The translations under genes were made by a program, and so were the position numbers. The notes below the pieces were generated by a model. It was not told the origin of the DNA. It did no database searches and was given only the letters and a program-made list of their open reading frames with translations. Below, one piece after another: positions 56,858 through 64,000 of a stretch of DNA of 64,000 bases. The DNA comes from Symsagittifera roscoffensis (Eukaryota; Xenacoelomorpha; Acoela; Convolutidae). The stretch is taken from the NCBI RefSeq assembly GCF_963678635.1, contig NC_087068.1, forward strand, positions 30,692,318 to 30,756,317, given 5' to 3'. The stretch's first letter is position 1, and every line of letters starts with the position of its first letter.

Positions 56858-58485
56858 GCACGTGCGAGAACACGATCAAAAAGCAGCTCTATCAAGTGAC
56901 AAACGAAAAAGTAGAAACAAGCCTCGAATTTGCAAAAACTCGCGGCGTAGCAAAAACTCAAATTAGCAAAAATCTGCGACCTAGCAAACTTGAGTCTCAC
57001 GCACTAACCATTCAGCCACGGATGCTTAAAATCCCCAAAAACTATCCAACAAAAATGCAGCTACATATGCTAATAAATTGCCAATTCGATGCAGCAAAGG
57101 TAGCATCAAATACAAAAAGATTCAATTTTGGATTTAAAAAATCGTAAATCATAAAGCCACATTATGAATAAATTAGGCATTTCAAAAAATTGCAAGATAT
57201 ATTGAGTTAGAAAATTTCTGAAATCGAGATTTTTTTTTATTGTTATGTTGTTTGAAACAAATAGCTTTCTTCGGTTCACTTGATGAATTAAGAATGCATC
57301 AACTGTGTAAACTTATAACTATTCGAATGTCAAAGCACATACTATCAATCAGCTGTAAAGGTGCAACTAAATATCAACGGTGCAACAAAATATCAAAACA
57401 TCTTATTGCCAATTCGATGGAGCAAACATTGTTCCTTTAAGTCCCAACAATAATTGCGACTTAGTCGCAACAATATCTGCGACTTAGGTTGGGGAAAAAA
57501 GAAAGTTCGTACTATAACACATTGCTTCGCAAGTGTAAGCAGCACGCAAATTCTGTTCTTTTTGCACTAAACTGGTAAATTTTGTTGTTATACATCTTAA
57601 TCGAGTTGAGTTGACAACAACTTTGAACTTACTAAGCCACCACCAATACAAGATCCCAATACGATACTGACTGGCGTTGAATTTCAAAAGCAAAACTCTT
57701 GACGCTTAAGTAAGATTAACTACCCCTTTTAGTCAATTCTTTTTCAAAATCATGTAATGTTCAATGATCATCATTTTCAAAATTAGGTTATGATTCAATT
57801 TCAAATGTGTTATGTCAACAGCTTCGGTTTTGTTTCAGACTCTTTGTTAAAACATTACTTGTTCCTCAGATGTTTGGAGGGAAGAGAACTCCATTCGAGT
57901 ACAGAATGAGTTGTCTACCAAATTGGAGCCTTCATCCGAGTGCCTTCTCAAAGTCAACTTTAAAAGCCAACCAGATAATGGCCAAATGTTTTCTCCCTAT
58001 GATGTAATAATTTTACTTCGATTGGTAACTTCAAACTCGGAAAAATATAATTAATACTGGCAATACTTAAGTTTAAGTTCAATGCTGACGAGGACGACGT
58101 ACAGGGTGCGATAATTTGCTGACCGGGGTCAAATTTATCATTTGAAAGTGACATTTCTTCAAAATACCTCAATTAAATTCATCTGGGAAATGTGAATCAT
58201 CCAAAGTCTTTAAGCATTTGAACGATTTTCAAGGTAATAGCCACCGAGGCCTTATCATCTTTATGGGAATCAAATTCGACTCCAAGTAAAGACTCAAGAA
58301 ATAAAAAATTAAAAGATGCTCGTTGTTCTCTCCGATAACATCTCACAGTATCTAGCAAAAACCAAACCACTCAAACTCACTTTTGAAGCGAAATTTCATT
58401 TGGGTTAACTTTTTAGCGCAAACTTTGATTTGAGCCATTATTTGCTTGAAACAATTACTCAAAAGTACACCGAAACCGAACTTAC
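56858..58485. other. V-ATPase intron, unassigned
   Basis: Contains a tRNA-like head near 56976 and otherwise AT-rich sequence with no recognised exon. Confidence 0.5.
56976..57025 (-). repeat. tRNA-like SINE head
   Basis: Minus strand: GTGGCTGAATGGTTAGTGCG, a good A-box and D-arm, then GAGACTCAAG. The B-box side is lost. Not a complete tRNA. Confidence 0.55.
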
Positions 58486-58752
58486 ATGTGAAGGGTTCTT
58501 GTGCTGGCAATACAACACAGCTGGCTTGAAAAACAGCATCCACGGTACACATAGCAGTCCCACCAAGAGCAGGATAACCTGGACTAGGTGCTGTCCCGAG
58601 TAAAGGGCTTTGTCCGGCTGTTTGAGCATGAACATGTTGGTGAATGTGATGAGGAGCTGAGGTGCATCGGGAGACTTGGTGTAGTCGAAGGCCAGCCACT
58701 TGAAGAAGATCATAAAAACCAGGTAACCGAACAGACCCCCGAGGAAGATGAA
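58486..58752 (-). CDS. V-ATPase subunit a, middle membrane exon
   Basis: 267 bases, phase 0 at both ends, acceptor gcatttcag and donor GTAAGT. Encodes FIFLGGLFGYLVFMIFFKWL, then SPDAPQLLITFTNMF, an LYSGQHLVQVILLLVGLLC stretch and VPWMLFFKPAVL: two membrane helices with the conserved CVPWM and KP turn of V-ATPase a subunits. Joins the 43914 exon across a 14.6-kb intron. Confidence 0.95.
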
Positions 58753-59099
58753 CTGAAATGCAATCATAACATTGCACTTATGGTAAAAATCATTTTACAA
58801 ACTATCGTAGAAAAAAGCTATAAACAATTGTAGCAAACAAATGGTTGAAAAGAAGGAAACAAAAAAATTATTGAAATATGTTCAACTTCCTAAATTCGAA
58901 GAAAAAACATAGCCAACAGCACCAGCGGATTTAGGTACTATTTTGAGATATCCATTTTTGGCTGACTTACCCTAAAATTTTTCTAACGGCGCCTTTGGCG
59001 CCAAAATATGCTAATTGTGAGGGATCGCAAAATAGGCTACTTCTTGTATTTTTGGAAAGCTCGGAAAATCAAATAGGTCGACCGACAAAAAAGGTCGAC

Positions 59100-59215
59100 A
59101 AAATTTTCAAAATATGAAGCCATTAGCATAGCTGCTTAGTGGCCTCACATGGCGTCGTTTGACGACTGAAAAAAGTTTTTGCATGCAAGTGTGTGTGTTA
59201 TGAGGGTGAAGGAAT
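59100..59215 (+). repeat. Dispersed repeat in opposite orientation
   Basis: TAGTGGCCTCACATGGCGTC...GTGTGTGTTATGAGGG is approximately the reverse complement of the repeat near 37150-37240 and 45170-45260 (CCCCTCAGAGCACACACACG...GAGGCCACTAG). It is the only clear copy of that family seen in the plus orientation here. Confidence 0.55.
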
Positions 59216-59623
59216 CAAAATAACTTATAATTAGTCTTGAACGTTTTGATTTTTTTTCGTTTTTTGTTTTGTTTTTCTTTTCTTTTTTTTCCGGCTTTTC
59301 GGCCTATGTTATACATATGTTTCAGTTTTTCACATATGTTTTCAGGGTCGAGTGATATATTATAAAATCTTTGGCTATAAACCTTTTCTAAAAAAAATTT
59401 AGTACAAAAAGTTAAGAAAACTTCGAAGAAAACTGGTGTCGTTTATAACTAATTCAAAAACTTTTCTACGCGTGTATATAGTTCTTTGCACACCACGCGC
59501 AAATAACGACACTAATTTTTAAAAATATGGAAAAACTTATGTTTAAGTTACTTCCATGAACAGGGTCGGATCGGTTTTTGCTACTTACAGAGCCACCGGC
59601 TACCCGCGTTCTTAAGTGGTGTT

Positions 59624-59912
59624 GTATGAGAAGTGTTTTTCAAATATTAAAACTTGAATAGTATTTTTTGACAAAGGAAAATCTGTTTGATGTTCGAGTC
59701 ACTGAGGGTAGTTAAGACTGTTTTGTAGTTCTTGATTAACTTTTTTAACTGTTTTTTTTAACTGTTTTGTTGTATGAGAAGTCTTTTTCAAATATTATAA
59801 CTTGAATAGTATTTTTTGACAAAGGAAAATCTGTTTGATGTTCGAGTCACTGAGGGTAGTTAAAACTGTTTTGTAGTTCCTGATTAACTTTTTTAACTGT
59901 TTTTTTTTCAGA
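59624..59912 (+). repeat. ~146-bp tandem duplication
   Basis: TTGTATGAGAAGTGTTTTTC... at 59624 is repeated from 59770, ending in TTTTTTAACTGTTTTTTTT. Differs at a few positions. Confidence 0.85.
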
Positions 59913-61198
59913 AATGGTCCCGCTCAAAATAAACTAATTGTGAGGGGAGAGGGCGCACCAAAAAAACGCGATTTTTAGGTCAAAAGTTTCCAAAACAGTG
60001 CATAAAAATGCCTTTTTTGGCCTGTTTGTTTCCAAAAACTTGCCTGCCGCTCAGAATACTTCGTTAAAATAGGGTCTTTATTGCGATTTGGGAGGGCTCA
60101 GAAAACTAATTTGGTCGACCTAAAAAAAAGGTCGACAAAACTTCGATTCTTTTTTTGAAAATCCCCCCCAGTCCAAAATACGGACTTAACTTCAAAAAAT
60201 AGCACGCCTTTCGAATTCCCAAGAAAAAAAAGATGGCCTTAATCCTCGTTGAATTTTTGGAACAATTTATTATTGACACTTTTTTATATATAATTCACCC
60301 TAATTGAGAAAACTGTATCATTAGGTAAAATTTTAATTACGCTGGAAAACGTGAAAAAGAAAGACCACATTCGCAACTAGAAGTCGATCAAGTTTTCCGG
60401 TGACCTTAACACTTTTGCTATTCTATAGAGCAGTTTGTCTTTCTTTTAGCAAAAGAAATGAACTCAACTTAGAAAGAAATGAAAAGCCAAATGACAAAAA
60501 AATTAATTTGAGCCTGAACAAATTTTAGTACTTTCCCTGAAAAAATCATCGCGATTACGTTCATCGACTCTTAATGTCTTCAAAAACAAACACTTGTTTT
60601 TATTGAGAGCCCTTATTAAACTAAAGATTAAAGTCTCACATCATCCCTTGCCATTGACAAAGCGGATATTGAAGACATGATGTTCAGCACAAGCTATGCA
60701 GCAAAATAGAAACACTGTTCATGAACACTTTTATTTGCGATTTCGGTTCGAAAAAAGTTAATTGTTAATTCGTAGTATAACACTACGCTTGCTTGTGTAA
60801 ACAAAGAATGTGAAGTGAACTAGGAGAAAATCAAAAGTCAAACCGCAAAAAAACTAAACTTGAAGGTGGACAATATTTAAGACACCCTGCGAATTGATAA
60901 TAAATTTTTCCCAAACAAAACCTCGTTCTCGTACACTTAATAATAAATATAAACTGGTTTAATGGTCCATAGCCTAGTTTCCGACAGTGAGTTCATATAA
61001 AGTCACGGGACAACCTTCGTTGATCTTTTTTCAGCTGCTTATGCACTATACAAAGAAAAAACCATATTCAATAACTTTCCAGCGAAATTTCTGCGTCAAA
61101 AATATCAAAATCTACTAGAATAGTCCCACAACATCTCTAACTACTTATAATTGACAGGCCAATTAACGTTTAAAAAACATAATTTTTCAAGTTTCTAC

Positions 61199-61922
61199 TG
61201 CAGATTTAAATTAACCGGACAAAACGAACAAATTTTGAAAATTCAAACACGTTTTTCTCGAATTGGGTTAAGATTAGACAAAAAGTGAAGATAACAAAAG
61301 TTGCTTAGATTTTTATCAGAATTAATATGGGGCCATTTTTTCTACAAAATTCTGAACCAAAACTTTTCCCCAATAATGGGTCATTTTGGTTTTTTTCAAT
61401 TAATCAAAAATTACGCTAAAACTACTTTAGTAATTGATGAAGAATATATATCACAAGAAGCATCTCACACACCCTAACAAAGTTCTATGGGGTTGTATCT
61501 CCAAAAACCTGTATAAGAGAAAATGTTTTTGCTTGATAGTCAAGAAATGAGATTTCTATTATATAAAACCCAAAATTTTGCCTAAAAACAAATTTTAAAC
61601 AATTTACTCAAACTTTTGGAGATTTAACCTTTCTGAAACGTTGTTGGGGTGTGTAAGAGGCTTCTTGTGATATATATTGTTCATCAATTACTAAAGTAGT
61701 TTCAGCGTAATTTTTGATTAATTGAAAAAAGCCAAAATGACCCATTTTTGGGGATTAATTTTGGTTGGGAATTTTGGGGAAAAAATGGCACCATATTAAT
61801 TCTGATGAAAATCTAAGCAACTTTTGTTCTCTTTGCTTTTTGTCCAATCGTAACCCAATTTGAGAAAAACTTGTTTGAAAATTCTAGTTTTGTTCATTTT
61901 GTCCGGATAATTTAAATCAGCA
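61199..61922. repeat. Long imperfect fold-back element
   Basis: Left arm about 61199-61509, right arm about 61611-61922, reverse complements with scattered mismatches around a ~100-base loop. The ends are TGCAGATTTAAATTAACCGG and its counterpart CCGGATAATTTAAATCAGCA. Looks like a fold-back or MITE-type DNA element within the V-ATPase intron. Confidence 0.8.
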
Positions 61923-63307
61923 CTGTATCCGATACTTTCAAATAATTTCATCAACCATGTGGCGAAACTTCAATCCTATTTTCATTTAGTTGAAAAGAAA
62001 ACGTCTAACACATGAAATTAATATACTAATTTCATTTATTCTTTTCACAAGGAAAAGTCCCGTTCACACGAAAAAAAACAAGCCATTGCCTCCCCCCAGC
62101 GTCTTAAAACCAATACAATTCAGGAGGGAAAAGCCAACTTAATCAGCTAAATTAATCGTGAATTTCGCACCTATACTTAAATTCGCGGGTTAGTTTGCAA
62201 TCGAATACTGAATTTAACAAGAGAATTGGCTCTATTTTTCTAAACAATTAGATAAGTGACCACAAGATTGACACAGAAGCGGAGCCGAACTTCGCATCAT
62301 TTGCGATACAACTAGCCAATAGAAAATGAGACAGAAACAACAAAATCGAAAACAAATTTTTTTTTAGGGAAAAAAGAAACATTTTAGAAAAACAGTGGAA
62401 AAACAACCACCAGTATTTAATTAGTCAGCTTTGAGTATTTACTGAGTTGCCACTATGCAGACACTCTTTGAGGCAAAAACAAAAAAACGTCGCAAGAAAT
62501 GGTCATAAAAAACTTCGAAGAGTTAAATCTTTAAATTTTGAAATCTTGTAACATTAACTACCTGAAATTTTAAAAAAAAGTCAATCATTTTTTGCCTTTG
62601 AAGCGTCTTAAAATGAAGTAAATAAGCCGATAAATATAAGCCGAAACTATTTTTTGCCTGATAAAACTTTTAAGCGAAAAAAAAACAAAAAGGAAAACCA
62701 AGGAAAATATACAAAGTCAGGGCTAATAATTTTAAAATAGCAGGATAAAGTCCAGACCGACGACAAAAAAAAGAAAAATGTTGAAAAACTAGATCACCAA
62801 AATCTAGATTTTCGTATGTCTCGTTAGATGTTCATTCAAGGCAAACATGTCAGGCATTTGTATCTTTCATTAGAAAGGAAACAAAACTAAGGAAGAGGAA
62901 ACAAAGCCGACAATATTTAGCAGACACAGGTTGAGCCGAAATTTTTAAATTGAAATTGAAAATTTTCAAGTCCCCTGAAGCTACATTAAGCAACACTTGC
63001 ACTAGCAAGTACAATTTAAAGTGGCCTATAGCACAAAAAAGACGTGATGTGTAAGCGAATCCGACAATAATTCAGCAGACACGAGTTGAGCCAAAAAAAG
63101 CATTATAAATAAATTAACGTTCCAAGACCCCTCTGAAACTACAATGAACAACACTTGCACTTTCAATTACAATGAAAAAAGCTTACAGCTCAAGCACAAT
63201 CCGTGATGTGGCAATTGAGCCGAAAAAAAAATAAGCAGAAAAACGAAAGTCCAATAAAAAAGTTTTTAACGGAAAAAATTTTCAATTCATTTTTCTGGAA
63301 AAATAGG

Positions 63308-63376
63308 GTCCGGCCAAGACTCGAACCCAAAACCTTAGGACATAAAGGCAACCGCGTTATTTTTAGGCCAAGTGGG
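63308..63376 (-). repeat. tRNA-derived SINE head
   Basis: Minus strand: CTTGGCCTAAAAATAACGCG (A-box region) and GGGTTCGAGTCTTGGCC (B-box), tRNA-like spacing. Sense with the V-ATPase gene. Confidence 0.65.
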
Positions 63377-63573
63377 AAGGAATCTCAAAGTTGCTAAGAT
63401 ACACTAATAAAGCTACTTCACAATTTGTTACTAGGTTATATATTGTCTTACCTGTAAGAAAAATTGTTTGTTTACGGGAAAAAGTCTTGTTTCCGAATAC
63501 AACACACTTGCTCACGTAAGTGTACTCATTAATGAATATCAATTAATCAGTATCATAGTAGTAGGGTATGTAC

Positions 63574-63738
63574 CTGTGGTATGAACTCTCCAATGATGTT
63601 GACTGGTTTCTTGAAGTAGGTGTGATTGCAGAGGGAGAGACAGACACCGAACAGCATGTGCATCACTCCCAATATCACACTCAGCTTCATCTTGAATGAG
63701 TTCAGGAAGTCCAGCTTATTATCCGCCACCTGCCAGAT
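63574..63738 (-). CDS. V-ATPase subunit a, upstream membrane exon
   Basis: 165 bases, phase 0, acceptor gtttttag and donor GTACAT. Encodes [36 protein letters not shown], and [18 protein letters not shown], the conserved W-x-x-A-x-N-K-L-x-F-LNS-x-KMK motif and following helix of V-ATPase a subunits. Upstream exons for the N-terminal half must lie outside the window. Confidence 0.95.
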
Positions 63739-64000
63739 CTAAAAACACTCATATTGCTTGCGAAGGTGACTACCGGCAAAAACATATCTTTTAATCTTCT
63801 CGCAAGTACCTTGGTCATCTTCGTGATCATTATTACACTTAGAAATCCAAACGTAGACAACCACCCTGTGGAGTGGTACAGTGTATTTTAAAAAACCATA
63901 AATAAGTGAAGAAATATGGATTTTCCGTTAATCTGTCAGATACCGTTTCTTTTATAGCTTAAAATTCAAATGTCGGTAATTGGAACTTCCCGAGAAAAAA
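63739..64000. other. V-ATPase intron, upstream end of window
   Basis: Intron sequence before the 63738 acceptor. No further exon was identified before the window ends. Confidence 0.5.

Larger units (their letters stand above)
58753..63573. other. V-ATPase intron, unassigned
   Basis: 4.8-kb intron with a SINE-like piece (59100-59215), a tandem duplication (59624-59912), a long fold-back (61199-61922) and the hairpin motif near 62271-62298. No exon seen. Confidence 0.55.

Overview
This is AT-rich, intron-containing animal DNA, not prokaryotic. The only confidently recognised host gene is the C-terminal half of the V-type proton ATPase a subunit (V0 sector). It lies on the minus strand, with six canonical-frame exons at 63.7, 58.7, 43.9, 43.7, 43.2 and 41.3 kb. 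The universal code, GT-AG introns, a CR1/L2-like LINE with an esterase ORF1, a Penelope-like element and many tRNA-derived SINE heads all point to an invertebrate metazoan with a repeat-inflated genome. The sequence alone does not give the species.

Layout. 1-21 kb is a transposon graveyard. Three related copies of one APE-type LINE (A 1.3-4.1, B 4.8-8.4, C 14.2-19.1 kb) carry an ORF1 with SGNH/GDSL esterase motifs and an ORF2 with endonuclease and reverse transcriptase. Copy B keeps an in-frame 2A-like ribosome-skipping motif at the start of ORF2. Fragments of an LTR-type gag/protease are fused to LINE copies A and B. A 1.27-kb flank is present twice (1 and 12.7 kb). 10.5-11.2 kb has three phase-compatible candidate exons of an unrecognised minus-strand gene. 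19.1-21.2 kb is AT-rich, with ATCGATTATA-type repeats and hairpins.

21.3-26.95 kb is a Penelope-like element (PLE) in partial tandem. It runs: RT N-terminal fragment; terminal-repeat unit with hammerhead-like core; 175-codon ORF; second unit with hammerhead-like core; second 175-codon ORF; broken RT with GIY-YIG endonuclease; and a third terminal unit with hammerhead-like core. A PHD-type zinc finger sits inside the RT, between the motif B and motif C (YVDD) regions. This is the most unusual domain arrangement in the window.

27-31.2 kb shows no clear gene. 31.2-49.1 kb is a recent, nearly identical segmental-duplication complex. An ancestral block containing the last four V-ATPase exons was duplicated in tandem. 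The left copy (31.2-37.2 kb) lost 1.98 kb containing the true terminal exon and carries a short templated filler at the break, so its three V-ATPase exons are orphaned. The right copy (37.2-45.3 kb) is complete. A further 2.40-kb intronic tandem duplication follows (44.3-49.1 kb).

49-64 kb is mostly the large V-ATPase introns. They hold tRNA-derived SINE heads, nearly all in gene-sense orientation, a perfect palindrome with 136-bp arms and a 4-nt loop next to a ~168-bp satellite array, two more fold-back structures, and a recurring short hairpin motif.
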